A stretch of 64,000 bases of DNA from the NCBI RefSeq assembly GCF_020091585.1, contig NZ_CP083582.1:6086536-6150535 (forward strand). The letters run 5' to 3'. Below, in pieces: positions 20,780-30,206 of this stretch. Source of the stretch: Kovacikia minuta CCNUW1 (GTDB lineage: Bacteria > Cyanobacteriota > Cyanobacteriia > Leptolyngbyales > Leptolyngbyaceae). The position numbers were made by a program, and so were the translations under genes. The notes below the pieces were generated by a model that had not been told where the DNA came from, made no database searches, and saw only the letters and a list, made by a program, of their open reading frames with translations. Each line of letters begins with the position of its first letter. The stretch's first letter is position 1.

Positions 20780-22336
20780 ATGCCTCAAATTAATCCAAAT
20801 CAGCAAAATGGTGAGTTATTGTCAACAGGGGTACAGAAAATTCGTACTCTGATCGAAGGATTTGATGATATCAGTCATGGTGGTTTGCCTATTGGTCGAA
20901 CGACATTAGTAAGTGGCACATCCGGTACAGGCAAAACCCTGCTGGCGATCCAATTTCTCTACAATGGCATCGTTCATTTTGATGAACCCGGTATTTTTGT
21001 TACTTTTGAAGAGTCGCCCACCGATATTATCAAAAATGCCCTGAGCTTCGGTTGGGAATTGCAGAAATTCATCAACGAAGGGAAGCTGTTTATTCTGGAT
21101 GCATCTCCCGATCCAGAGGGGCAGGATATTGCTGGAAACTTTGATCTTTCAGCCCTGATTGAACGGATTCAATACGCGATTCGCAAGTATAAAGCAAAGC
21201 GGGTTTCGATTGATTCAGTCACCGCCGTATTTCAACAATACGATGCTGCATCCGTTGTCCGGCGAGAAATTTTTCGATTGGTGGCGCGCTTAAAACAAGT
21301 TGGCGCAACCACAATTATGACCACTGAACGGGTGGATGAATACGGACCCGTGGCACGGTTTGGCGTGGAAGAGTTCGTCTCAGACAATGTGGCGATTATC
21401 CGCAATGTTTTGGAAGGGGAACGTCGTCGCCGCACGATCGAAATTCTTAAACTGCGGGGCACCACCCACATGAAAGGGGAATACCCGTTTACGATTACCA
21501 ATGATGGAATCAACATCTTCCCCCTGGGAGCAATGCGCCTGACCCAGCGATCGTCGAATGTGCGCGTCTCCTCCGGAGTTAAAACCCTGGATGAGATGTG
21601 TGGGGGTGGTTTTTTCAAAGACTCCATTATTCTGGCAACGGGGGCAACGGGTACGGGCAAAACCCTGCTGGTCAGCATGTTTTTGCAAGACGCCTGTGCC
21701 CGGGGGGAACGCGCGATGCTGTTTGCCTACGAAGAATCCCGCGCCCAGCTTTCCCGTAATGCCTATTCCTGGGGGATCGATTTTGAAGATCTGGAACAAA
21801 AGGGACTGTTGAGAATTCTCTGCACCTACCCCGAATCGTCTGGTCTGGAAGATCACCTGCAAATTATCAAATCCGAAATTGCCGAGTTTCAACCCTCACG
21901 GATTGCGATCGACTCCCTATCTGCCCTGGCACGGGGTGTTAGCAATAATGCCTTTCGCCAGTTTGTGATTGGAGTGACGGGCTTTGCCAAGCAGGAAGAA
22001 ATCACTGGCTTCTTTACCAACACCACCGACCAGTTCATGGGTTCCCACTCAATTACGGATTCCCATATTTCCACCATTACCGATACGATTTTGATGCTGC
22101 AATACGTCGAAATCCGGGGTGAGATGTCCCGTGCCCTGAACGTTTTCAAAATGCGCGGTTCCTGGCATGACAAAGGCATTCGCGAATACAACATCACCGA
22201 AAAAGGTCCCGAAATTAAGGACTCTTTCCGTAACTTTGAACGAATTATCAGCGGTTCCCCCACGCGGATTTCGGTGGATGAAAAGAGCGAACTGTCGCGA
22301 ATTGTCAAAGCAGTCCAGAATCGGGATGGGGAGTGA
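20780..22336 (+). CDS. kaiC: Circadian clock ATPase/kinase KaiC
   Basis: KaiC is the hexameric double-RecA-domain core of the clock. The 518 residues include Walker A motifs SGTSGTGKT in CI and ATGATGTGKT in CII, with catalytic glutamate pairs FEESPTD and YEESRAQ. The phosphorylation Ser-Thr pair in SITDSHISTITDT is conserved near residue 430. The C-terminal A-loop and tail for KaiA binding (FRNFERIISGSP onward) are intact. No frameshift is seen. A heptamer repeat tract follows the stop. Confidence 0.98.
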   Translation: MPQINPNQQNGELLSTGVQKIRTLIEGFDDISHGGLPIGRTTLVSGTSGTGKTLLAIQFLYNGIVHFDEPGIFVTFEESPTDIIKNALSFGWELQKFINEGKLFILDASPDPEGQDIAGNFDLSALIERIQYAIRKYKAKRVSIDSVTAVFQQYDAASVVRREIFRLVARLKQVGATTIMTTERVDEYGPVARFGVEEFVSDNVAIIRNVLEGERRRRTIEILKLRGTTHMKGEYPFTITNDGINIFPLGAMRLTQRSSNVRVSSGVKTLDEMCGGGFFKDSIILATGATGTGKTLLVSMFLQDACARGERAMLFAYEESRAQLSRNAYSWGIDFEDLEQKGLLRILCTYPESSGLEDHLQIIKSEIAEFQPSRIAIDSLSALARGVSNNAFRQFVIGVTGFAKQEEITGFFTNTTDQFMGSHSITDSHISTITDTILMLQYVEIRGEMSRALNVFKMRGSWHDKGIREYNITEKGPEIKDSFRNFERIISGSPTRISVDEKSELSRIVKAVQNRDGE

Positions 22337-22339
22337 AAA

Positions 22340-22509
22340 AGGTGTCAGGTGTCAGGTGTCAGGTGATAGGAAGGCAGAAGGCAGAAGGCAGAAGGGGAAG
22401 ATAGGGAAGATGGGGAAGAAAATGCATTGCCCATTACCCATCATCAAACTCACAACTTAAAACTCAAAACTCTCTTCCCCACACCCCACCCCCCACACCC
22501 CACACCCCG
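22340..22509. repeat. Composite STRR spacer (GTGTCAG, GGCAGAA, AACTCAA, CCCCACA units)
   Basis: Several heptamer families follow one another between kaiC and pyrR: GTGTCAG, GGCAGAA (three copies), A-rich AACTTAA/AACTCAA and C-rich CCCCACA. This is the same G/A-rich, A-rich, C-rich order seen in other tracts of this window. Confidence 0.8.
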
Positions 22510-22513
22510 ATTT

Positions 22514-23051
<538 letters not shown>

Positions 23052-23059
23052 AGCAGAAT

Positions 23060-23165
23060 GACGAGTTAGGAATGATGAGTTATGAGTTATGAATGATGAA
23101 TCGTGGATTGTGAATGATGAACTGGAACTCTAACCCATCATGCTCAATTCTGAATTCTTAATTCT
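23060..23165. repeat. Heptamer STRR (GAGTTAT/GAATGAT)
   Basis: Tandem GAGTTAT and GAATGAT units followed by AT-rich sequence occupy the gap between pyrR and fni. Confidence 0.65.
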
Positions 23166-23173
23166 TGACTCCA

Positions 23174-24211
23174 ATGGAAACCCAAAATCGCAAAGCAGAC
23201 CATCTCCGCATTTGTCTGGATGAAGATGTCCAGTGCCGTCAAATTACCAATGGTTTTGAACACTACCGCTTTACCCATTGCTGTTTACCTGAGTTGAACC
23301 GCGACCAGATTCAGCTAGAAACCACATTTTTGGGGAAACAATTGGGGGCACCGATTCTGATCTCGTCCATGACGGGGGGAACGGATTTAGCAAAGACGAT
23401 CAATACCCGGTTGGCGATCGTTGCTCAACATTACAAATTGGCAATGGGGGTCGGCTCCCAACGGGTTGCGGTGGAAAATCCCGCAGTGGCGGCGACGTTT
23501 GCCGTGCGATCGCTGGCACCCGACATTCCCCTGTTTGCCAACCTGGGAGCTGTGCAACTCAACTACCGCTATGGACTGGAGGAATGTCTGCAAGCGGTGG
23601 ATTTGTTGGAGGCGGATGCCTTAATCCTGCACCTGAACCCCTTGCAGGAATGTGTGCAAACGAAGGGCGATACCAATTTTGAGGGACTGCTGGATAAAAT
23701 CTCCATGCTCTGCGATAAGTTGCCCGTACCCGTGATTGCTAAGGAAGTTGGAAATGGGATCTCTGCATCAATGGCGGAAAAGTTGATTGCGGCAGGGGTA
23801 ACGGCGATCGATGTGGCAGGGGCAGGCGGAACTTCCTGGGCACTGGTTGAAAGTCAGCGAGCACAGGACACCCGTCAGCGCCGCCTGGGAAGAACCTTTG
23901 CCGATTGGGGCTTGCCAACTGCGGACTGTCTGATTGCGGTGCGGGCAGTGCTTCCTGGGGTGCCACTGATTGCTTCGGGTGGGTTACGAGACGGGTTGGA
24001 AGTGGCAAAGGCGATCGCCCTGGGTGCGGATATCGCAGGCATGGCACTTCCCTTTCTCCAGGCTGCCAATGACTCCGAAGAAACGCTCCACGAGTTGGTC
24101 GAGATTTTGATGGCAGAAATTACCACCGTCCTGTTTTGCACTGGCAGCCCCAATTTGTCTGCGTTAAGGGCACCGGGTGTTCTGCAAAGAATTGATGGTG
24201 ACAGGCGATAG
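23174..24211 (+). CDS. fni: Type 2 isopentenyl-diphosphate delta-isomerase
   Basis: This FMN-dependent enzyme interconverts IPP and DMAPP at the end of the MEP pathway, feeding carotenoid and chlorophyll side chains. Visible motifs are [10 protein letters not shown] at the N-terminus, [56 protein letters not shown] and ASGGLRDG, the expected TIM-barrel FMN and substrate sites. The 345 residues match the family length. I used the ATG in [10 protein letters not shown]; a TTG lies three codons earlier. Confidence 0.95.
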   Translation: METQNRKADHLRICLDEDVQCRQITNGFEHYRFTHCCLPELNRDQIQLETTFLGKQLGAPILISSMTGGTDLAKTINTRLAIVAQHYKLAMGVGSQRVAVENPAVAATFAVRSLAPDIPLFANLGAVQLNYRYGLEECLQAVDLLEADALILHLNPLQECVQTKGDTNFEGLLDKISMLCDKLPVPVIAKEVGNGISASMAEKLIAAGVTAIDVAGAGGTSWALVESQRAQDTRQRRLGRTFADWGLPTADCLIAVRAVLPGVPLIASGGLRDGLEVAKAIALGADIAGMALPFLQAANDSEETLHELVEILMAEITTVLFCTGSPNLSALRAPGVLQRIDGDRR

Positions 24212-24231
24212 GAAGTCAGGTGCCAGGAGTT

Positions 24232-24336
24232 AGAAGAGGACACGGAGACGCGGGTACGGGGAGAACTCTTCAATTCAAAATTCTTCCTCCCCACTCCCCA
24301 CTCCCTACTCCCCACTCCCTACTCCCCACTCCCCAT
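24232..24336. repeat. Composite STRR (GACACGGAGAC, ATTCAAA, CCCCACT/CCCTACT)
   Basis: A purine-rich part with GACACGGAGAC is followed by CTTCAATTCAAAATTC and then alternating CCCCACT and CCCTACT heptamers. The order matches tracts found inside cruA, the permease and the glmS remnant. Confidence 0.8.
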
Positions 24337-25158
24337 ATGCTGCTTAAACCACGCCTGAAGCCGTTGCCAGCCGTCCTTCGCCTCTGTTTCCCGGTAGGAG
24401 GGGCGGTAATCGGCAAAAAATGCGTGGGGCGCATCGGCATAAACAATGATCTCAGAGTTGCTGCTGCTGGCTTTGAGGCGATCGCGCATCTGCTCCACCG
24501 TATCTAGTGGAATGCCCGTATCTTTACCCCCATAAAGCCCAAGTATAGGCACTTTCAGTGTCGATGCCACATCTACCGGATGCCTGGGAGTGAGGGGAGT
24601 ATCCTTTCCAACCAGGCGTCCGTACCAGGCAGCCCCTGTTTTGACCTCCGGGTTGTGCGCTGCATACAACCAGGTAATCCGCCCTCCCCAACAAAAACCG
24701 GTAATTGCCAGTCTGGTCCCATCTCCCTTAGCCGATTTAATCGCCCAGTCTACCGTCGCATCCAAATCGGATAGCACCTGGGCATCGGGCACCTTCGCTG
24801 TGATTTGCCGAATTTCATCAATGTTGCTCAGCTTCGAGACATCACCCTGGCGCACAAACATTTCAGGCGCGATCGCCAGATACCCCAACTTGGCAAAGCG
24901 GCGGCAAACATCCTGGATATGTTCATGCACGCCAAAGATTTCATGGATCACCAAAACGATCGGAAAATTTTCACCGGTACTGGGCACTGCCCTGTAGGCA
25001 GGAATTTCTCCATCTTTGACCGGAATTTTGACCGCCCCTGCCGTTAGCCCCGCACTATCTGTGGTAACGACTTTTGCGGAGATTGGCTGCACCGCGATCG
25101 CAAAACCCGTTGCGAGAGCCGCAGTCGTGATAAATTGACGACGTGTTACTTCCTTCAT
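24319..25158 (-). CDS. Dienelactone hydrolase family protein with Tat signal
   Basis: This 279-residue alpha/beta hydrolase is preceded by a twin-arginine signal ([18 protein letters not shown]), so export to the periplasm in folded form is likely. The catalytic triad is visible as Cys in [13 protein letters not shown], Asp in [11 protein letters not shown] and His in [15 protein letters not shown], typical of the DLH family. The natural substrate is unknown. The 3' end (GSGE) lies within the heptamer repeat tract, so the stop codon is supplied by repeat sequence. Confidence 0.9.
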   Translation of the reverse strand: MKEVTRRQFITTAALATGFAIAVQPISAKVVTTDSAGLTAGAVKIPVKDGEIPAYRAVPSTGENFPIVLVIHEIFGVHEHIQDVCRRFAKLGYLAIAPEMFVRQGDVSKLSNIDEIRQITAKVPDAQVLSDLDATVDWAIKSAKGDGTRLAITGFCWGGRITWLYAAHNPEVKTGAAWYGRLVGKDTPLTPRHPVDVASTLKVPILGLYGGKDTGIPLDTVEQMRDRLKASSSNSEIIVYADAPHAFFADYRPSYRETEAKDGWQRLQAWFKQHMGSGE

Positions 25159-25261
25159 CCTTGTACGATTAGTCCACAGCTAAGCAGGTAAAGTTCTATC
25201 AGTAGAAACCGCTACAAACCACCTAACAATAGTCACTAATGCATCCAATGGGGTCTTCCCT

Positions 25262-25669
25262 ATGAGCGATTTAATTGAGTACGAAGCCGCCTGTGATGAG
25301 GTGCGTGTAGTTTATGACGATATCCGCGCTACCCGTCAGACGGAATACATCAACAATTTTTGGAAGGCGATCGCCAACCATCCCCCTACCTTAAGGCGAA
25401 CCTGGAACACCGTAAAAGAGGTTATGACAGGTCCAGGGCAACTCGATCCATTCGTGCGAGAGCTGATTTATATTGCCGTGAGTGTAACCAATGGCTGTGA
25501 ATATTGCATTGCATCCCACATCGCCGCAGCTCGTACCAAAGGCATGGACGATGAACTCTTAGGCGAATTGCTGGCGATCGTGGCAACAGCAAACGCCACA
25601 AATCGTCTTGCGAATGGCTACCAGATTCCAATTGACGCCCAGTTTAAGCCAGAAGCAGCGAAGCAGTAA
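25262..25669 (+). CDS. Carboxymuconolactone decarboxylase family protein (AhpD-like)
   Basis: This 135-residue all-helical protein has the CMD/AhpD active-site motif NGCEYCIASHIAAARTKGM. The two cysteines and following His support peroxide or disulfide reduction in AhpD-type members. It is divergent from the Tat-exported hydrolase, with about 100 bases between. Start ATG. The substrate is not known. Confidence 0.88.
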   Translation: MSDLIEYEAACDEVRVVYDDIRATRQTEYINNFWKAIANHPPTLRRTWNTVKEVMTGPGQLDPFVRELIYIAVSVTNGCEYCIASHIAAARTKGMDDELLGELLAIVATANATNRLANGYQIPIDAQFKPEAAKQ

Positions 25670-25679
25670 CGAAGGAATA

Positions 25680-25800
25680 GGAATTAGGTAGGTTCGGCAT
25701 TGGTTAGGGGCGGGTTTTGCTGTCAAATCCATTGCGGGGGATAGATTGGGCTGCTAAACCCGCCCGTACAGTTTGCGATTGATTAAATCCACGAGCCTAC
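25680..25800. repeat. GGGCGGGTTT/AAACCCGCCC inverted repeat
   Basis: GGGGCGGGTTTTGCTG and GCTAAACCCGCCCG form an imperfect fold resembling the repeats at 27.95 and 55.18 kb. It is probably a member of the same dispersed family. Confidence 0.55.
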
Positions 25801-25896
25801 GTGAGAGACCTGACCGTTTCGTAAAAAATTTTAATTCCAGTCCTTAAAATTGCTGGTACTCTGGCAGAAAATCCAAAATATCTTGAGAAATCTGAC

Positions 25897-26317
25897 ATGA
25901 ACCGATCAGTTGTTTCCCTGCTCATCGCTTCCAGTGTTGCCATTGGGGTCGCTTCCCTTTCGTACCAGAGCGCTATCCCAACCAGAGCCGGACCCCTCTC
26001 CCACCCCTCAACCAGCCCCCTCTGAACCAGCCCCTGCCAAACCAGCCAGTGCTCAGCCCAAGGTCATCAACAGTGTCCGTTACAAGTGCGATGCGGGGAA
26101 AAGTTTCGATGCTGTTTACTATTCAAATCAGACTGTAAAAGCAACCTTTGGCAGCAAAGTCATCACACTCCCCCAGGTTGAGTCCGGCTCTGGCATCAGA
26201 TACAGCAACGGCAGCGTCACGCTTCACGGCAAAGGAGATACAGCTTTTGTGGAAGTGGGTGACAGAGTCCTTTTCGACAACTGTGTGGTTTCAGGATCGG
26301 TGCCAGCGCTTTGGTAG
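25897..26317 (+). pseudogene. MliC-domain lysozyme-inhibitor-like secreted protein, single-base frameshift
   Basis: The ATG frame encodes a good signal peptide (MNRSVVSLLIASSVAIGVAS). The mature part lies one base away: a proline-rich linker (PEPDPSPTPQPAP) and an MliC-type domain with RYKCDAGKSFDAVYY, a glycine-rich middle and DNCVVSG, where the two cysteines would form a disulfide. Removing one base near 25961-25975 joins them. MliC domains inhibit c-type lysozyme, but in cyanobacteria the role is unclear. The stop is followed at once by heptamer repeats. Confidence 0.75.
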
Positions 26318-26466
26318 GTGATAGGTGATAGGTGATAGGTGTCAGGTGATAGGTGTCAGGTGGTAGGTGGTAGGATGGGAATTTAGCAATTAATGACCGA
26401 TGCCAACAACTAATGACCAACAACCAACAACTAATCAACACTAATGACCAATGAGCAATGACCAAT
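26316..26466. repeat. STRR tract (GTGATAG, GTGTCAG, GTGGTAG, then ACCAACA, ACCAATG units)
   Basis: Eight or so heptamers of the GTGATAG type are followed by ACCAACA and ACCAATG units. The ATG of the next gene is contained in the last units. Confidence 0.85.
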
Positions 26467-27335
26467 GGAAACCCATTGCTGCCCACATCGGGCAGGTGAC
26501 TGGACAGCCATTTGAGGTCAGCGATCGCCGATCGGTGGGGGGTGGCTGCATTAATCGGGGTTACGCGCTTTCCGATGGGAGCCGCACCTTTTTTGTCAAA
26601 CTCAACCAGGCAAGTCAGATTGCCATGTTTGAGGCAGAGGCAGCAGGCTTACAAGAAATGCAGGCGACCCGAACGATTCGGGTGCCGACGCCGATTTGCT
26701 ATGGAATGGCTGGTTCAGACAGCTACATTGTGCTGGAATGGATTGATTTGGGGCAGGGAGGCAGTCGTCCCTGGCGGGAAATGGGGCGGCAACTGGCGGC
26801 AATGCACCAGAAAACGATCCGTTCAGGTTTCGGTTGGGATCGAGATAATACGATCGGTTCAACGCCCCAAATTAATCGCTGGACAAAAAGCTGGACTGAG
26901 TTTTGGGTGGATTGCCGAATTAACTATCAACTACGGCTGGCAAACCGTAGAGGGGGGCATTTCCCAAATCACGGAAATCTACTGGAGGCGATTCCCAAAC
27001 TGCTGGCGGGCTATACGCCCCAACCCTCACTGGTACACGGCGATTTATGGTCTGGGAATGCCGCGATCGCCCAATCCGGTGATCCGGTGATTTTTGATCC
27101 AGCAACCTATTACGGCGATCGGGAGGTGGATCTTGCCATGACCGAACTATTTGGCAGTTTCCCAACGGAATTCTACTGGGGCTACAACGAAGTCTTTCCG
27201 CTGGATGTCGGTTACAAACGACGCAAAACCCTCTACAACCTGTACCACATCCTCAACCACTTCAACCTTTTCGGTGGCAGCTACGAATCCCAGGCAAACC
27301 GCATGATTCAGCAAATTGTAGCTGAAGTCAGGTAA
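26451..27335 (+). CDS. Fructosamine/ketosamine-3-kinase family protein
   Basis: This 294-residue kinase repairs glycated proteins in characterised relatives by phosphorylating the sugar moiety. Features: N-terminal SVGGGCINRGYAL and FFVKLN (nucleotide loop and Lys), catalytic LVHGDLWSGNAA, and metal-binding VIFDPATYYGDREVDLAMTELFG. The length is normal and the frame intact. The start ATG arises within ACCAATG/AGCAATG heptamer units; an alternative start is not obvious. Confidence 0.9.
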   Translation: MSNDQWKPIAAHIGQVTGQPFEVSDRRSVGGGCINRGYALSDGSRTFFVKLNQASQIAMFEAEAAGLQEMQATRTIRVPTPICYGMAGSDSYIVLEWIDLGQGGSRPWREMGRQLAAMHQKTIRSGFGWDRDNTIGSTPQINRWTKSWTEFWVDCRINYQLRLANRRGGHFPNHGNLLEAIPKLLAGYTPQPSLVHGDLWSGNAAIAQSGDPVIFDPATYYGDREVDLAMTELFGSFPTEFYWGYNEVFPLDVGYKRRKTLYNLYHILNHFNLFGGSYESQANRMIQQIVAEVR

Positions 27336-27411
27336 ACGAGAAGTCATGCTCCGGAGCGGTCAGCGATCGGCTTTTCACTGACTGCTGCCCTCTGGTAGCA
27401 GGGCTGAACAG

Positions 27412-27789
27412 CTAATTCAGAACATATTTGCTCAAAACAGCATAAACCTCATTAATGTTCACCGTCTTCCTAAATTCCCTAACAATAGGGGCTGGATCAC
27501 TACCAACCCATATCTTTAACTCGGCATCTAGGTCGAGATGGCCAGCACTTTCTTTTGAAAACTTTGTGATCTTTGAGTAGGGGATCGAGAGAAACTCAAC
27601 TTTTTTCCCTGTAATACCTTGCTTATCGACTAGAATCAGGCGTTTATTCGTGAATACAAAAATGTCTCGGATCAACTGATATGCCTTCTCAACTTGTTCA
27701 TGCTCGATCAATACCTCATTAAAGAGTTTGTCAATTTTCTCACTGGACACTTCTGAAGCGTTACCCAGCAAGCCCGAAATTAGCCCCAT
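27412..27789 (-). CDS. PH-like domain protein (bPH_1/DUF1696)
   Basis: This 125-residue protein starts MGLISGLLGNASEVSSEKI and has the bacterial PH-like strand pattern IRDIFVFTNKRLILVDKQG, EFLSIPYSKITKFSKESAGHLDLDAELKIWVG. It matches the small soluble bPH_1 family of unknown function. AGGAGGAATG-type sequence before the ATG gives a strong ribosome site. It is convergent with the kinase gene. Confidence 0.85.
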   Translation of the reverse strand: MGLISGLLGNASEVSSEKIDKLFNEVLIEHEQVEKAYQLIRDIFVFTNKRLILVDKQGITGKKVEFLSIPYSKITKFSKESAGHLDLDAELKIWVGSDPAPIVREFRKTVNINEVYAVLSKYVLN

Positions 27790-28149
27790 ACATTCCTCCT
27801 TATTTCGTTGCCACTCAAGATAAATCGGTAGACTTGCCGCAGTATTCCCAACGAACCGGAACGTTTAACTTTCAACTGTAATCTGTGATTTCTCATCCGC
27901 TTCATCCGTTTCCTATCCGCTGCCCACATACTTTTCACCCTTTAAAAAATTTCTCATACCCAATTAAATTGAGAATAGGGCAGATACCTGTAGGGACAGG
28001 TTTAGTCCGTACCGATTCAGCTAAACCAACAATCTAACAAAACCCGCCCCTACGATTGGTCGCATTTGCCCAGAAGTTCATTTGAATCGGTATTACAACT
28101 GATTTAGGACTGCTATAGGATAGGCAGTAGCGCGCTTTCAAGAACACCT
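27790..28149. other. Intergenic region upstream of the Uma2 gene
   Basis: Nothing gene-like is present. Its right half is the dispersed repeat described separately, followed by CAACTGATTTAGGACTGCTAT, also seen at 2.0 kb. Confidence 0.5.
27953..28096 (-). repeat. About 140 bp dispersed repeat, copy 1 (inverted copy 55177-55318)
   Basis: It runs from CTCATACCCAATTAAATTG to TTTGAATCGGTATTAC and contains GTAGGGACAGGTTTAGTCCG and CCGCCCCTACGATTGG. The copy at 55.2 kb is nearly identical in reverse orientation. It is non-coding and probably a non-autonomous mobile element. Confidence 0.8.
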
Positions 28150-28752
28150 ATGACAGTCGCCAAAAACCCGTCACCCATTCGAGTTGAAACAGGTCAAGGA
28201 GATATCCGCACGATTCAGTGGGGAAGAACTTGGGAGCAGTTCAAGCACCTGCAAAAAGGTTTTGAGAACACCCGTGGGGTCAGGCTGTTCTATTACAATG
28301 GTACGATCGAAATTCTTATGCCTGGTGAAGCACACCAGTTGTTCAAAAGTATCATTGGCTTTCTGGTAGAAACGTTTCTGTTTAATCGTGAGATCGAATT
28401 CAAGCCTACAGGATCAATGACCCAGGAAAAAGAAGGGATTGCTTCTACTGAGGCAGACGAATCTTACGAAATTGAAGGATTTAAACTGTCGATTGAAGTC
28501 AATTTCACCAGTAGTGATGTCTCAAAACTAAAGCGTTATCAAGCCCTGGATGTCCATGAGGTTTGGATTTGGGAAGACGGGGTATTAGCTGTTTACCATC
28601 TCCAATCTGGTGAATACAAAAAAGTGGATCGTAGTCTCATTCCGGCGCTTTCTGCGATCGATCTCAAGCTGATGTCGGAGTGCATCCTGATCGGAGAAAC
28701 TTCCAGAATCAAGGCTGCTAAAAAGCTGCTAGAGTCTTCCCGTAGCTTGTAG
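28150..28752 (+). CDS. Uma2 family (DUF820) putative restriction-like endonuclease
   Basis: This 200-residue protein belongs to the PD-(D/E)XK-like Uma2 family, which is amplified in cyanobacteria. Visible features are GVRLFYYNGTIEILMPGEAH, an acidic residue in ADESYEIEG, and LSIEVNFTSSDVSKLKRYQ followed by VHEVWIWEDGVLAVY. Biological function is unproven; some copies travel with mobile DNA. It ends two bases from the stop of the convergent reductase gene and follows a dispersed repeat. Confidence 0.85.
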   Translation: MTVAKNPSPIRVETGQGDIRTIQWGRTWEQFKHLQKGFENTRGVRLFYYNGTIEILMPGEAHQLFKSIIGFLVETFLFNREIEFKPTGSMTQEKEGIASTEADESYEIEGFKLSIEVNFTSSDVSKLKRYQALDVHEVWIWEDGVLAVYHLQSGEYKKVDRSLIPALSAIDLKLMSECILIGETSRIKAAKKLLESSRSL

Positions 28753-28754
28753 GG

Positions 28755-29792
28755 CTATCCTAGCCACTCTGGATTTTTGGCGGTTCCGTCAAATCGATTG
28801 CTTGTTTTGTACAGTTCGGATTGTCCTTTTAATGCGGTTTCACGAGTTCGCTCCAGCAACGCTGCGACCTGGGATTGATCCATGGGCTTAAACGATTGCA
28901 CAGCAGCGATCGCCTGGTCGAGAAGTTGCAAATTCTCCATGCCTGTAATCACGGTTGAAACGGGCAAATTCATTGCATAGTGGAGACACTCGATCGGTTT
29001 CACCACATTGCTTTTGAGGATGTATGAATCTCCCATTGACTTCATCCCCAACACAGCAATCTCATCCTTAATCAACCTGGGCAACACTTGCCGTTCAAAA
29101 CTTCTAAAGTGGGCATCCATCACATTCAACGGCATCTGTACCGCATCGAAACGGAAGTTATTTTGGGCGGCAATTTCCAACATCCTGAGATGAACCAGCG
29201 GGTCTTTGTGACCTGTAAACCCGATGTAGCGGATTTTGCCTGCTTTTTGTGCCTCTAAGATTGCCTCCTGCGCCCCACCCGCAGCAAAGATGCGATCGGG
29301 ATCTTCCATCCGAATCACTTCATGGTGTTGCATTAAATCGATCGTATCGACTTGCAATCGTTTCAAAGATTCGTCAATTTGTCGAGCCGCCGCTGCCTTT
29401 GTGCGACCATCAATTTTGCTCATGAGAAATGCTTTGTCCCGGTAGCCACCCTGAAGCGCTTTACCCATGCGGATTTCGCTGCCTCCGTTGTGGTAATCCC
29501 AGCAGTTGTCCATAAAATTGATGCCCCGGTCGATCGCACTGCGGATAATTCTGATCCCTTCCTGTTCGTCTTTCGGTCGTCCAATGTGGTGTCCGCCCAA
29601 GCCAATGACAGAAATTTTTTCCTTTGCCCGCCCCAGGGTTCGGTAGATCATGCCACCCTGTTGAGTTGTACCCTGAGCCAGCTCATTACTGGCAAAAATT
29701 GGCTTAACAACTCCTTCTAAAACCGTGACGCCTGCGGCAACTAACCCTGAGGTAGAAGCGATCTTCAAAAAATTTCGTCTATTAATATCCAC
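28755..29792 (-). CDS. Aldo/keto reductase with Tat signal
   Basis: The N-terminus MDINRRNFLKIASTSGLVAA carries a twin-arginine motif, so the enzyme is probably exported. The AKR barrel follows: GLGGHHIGRP, the Asp/Tyr in INFMDNCWDYHNGG, Lys in LMSKIDGRTK, His in LMQHHEVIR, and the C-terminal STVITGMENLQLLDQA. I placed the start at a GTG with AGAGGAAA eight bases upstream, in preference to a TTG nine codons earlier. The substrate is unknown. Confidence 0.85.
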   Translation of the reverse strand: MDINRRNFLKIASTSGLVAAGVTVLEGVVKPIFASNELAQGTTQQGGMIYRTLGRAKEKISVIGLGGHHIGRPKDEQEGIRIIRSAIDRGINFMDNCWDYHNGGSEIRMGKALQGGYRDKAFLMSKIDGRTKAAAARQIDESLKRLQVDTIDLMQHHEVIRMEDPDRIFAAGGAQEAILEAQKAGKIRYIGFTGHKDPLVHLRMLEIAAQNNFRFDAVQMPLNVMDAHFRSFERQVLPRLIKDEIAVLGMKSMGDSYILKSNVVKPIECLHYAMNLPVSTVITGMENLQLLDQAIAAVQSFKPMDQSQVAALLERTRETALKGQSELYKTSNRFDGTAKNPEWLG

Positions 29793-30206
29793 GCACTGTT
29801 TCCTCTCTAAAGACGGCAAACTCTTACTCAGAGCGTCACATAGCTATAGAACCCGTGCATCTGACCATTGGTAGAGAGAGATCGGGCAGCAAGGCAGAGA
29901 GGGGTTGGGAGACATAGTTTTGAAGTTATGTAGAGTCAAATGGCACCGACTTAAGGAATTTCAGATCCCCAGATTCTTCAAGAATTGGGGGATCTGGACG
30001 CGACACGGTTTGTCAAAGCCGGAAGCCTTACACGAACGTTACAACTCATTACACCTGCCAGAATTTTGCGGTTGCTTTCCGGAATAGCGCGGAATACTCG
30101 TGTAGCAAGCGGCACTCAATTCTTTCGGGAATCTACTGCTTATACTTGTTCCTTTTCACCGCTCGGTTTAGCACTTAACAACAAATTAATAGAGAGGTTC
30201 ACCTGC
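29793..30206. other. Divergent intergenic region with an inverted repeat
   Basis: CAGATCCCC and GGGGATCTG form an inverted repeat at 29962-29996. The region also contains the exosortase ribosome site GAGAGG. No separate gene is supported; the open frame upstream of 30207 has no coding signature. Confidence 0.5.

Noticed and set aside
23739-24315. Minus-strand open frames antisense to fni
   Set aside because: Shadow frames of a well-conserved enzyme gene.
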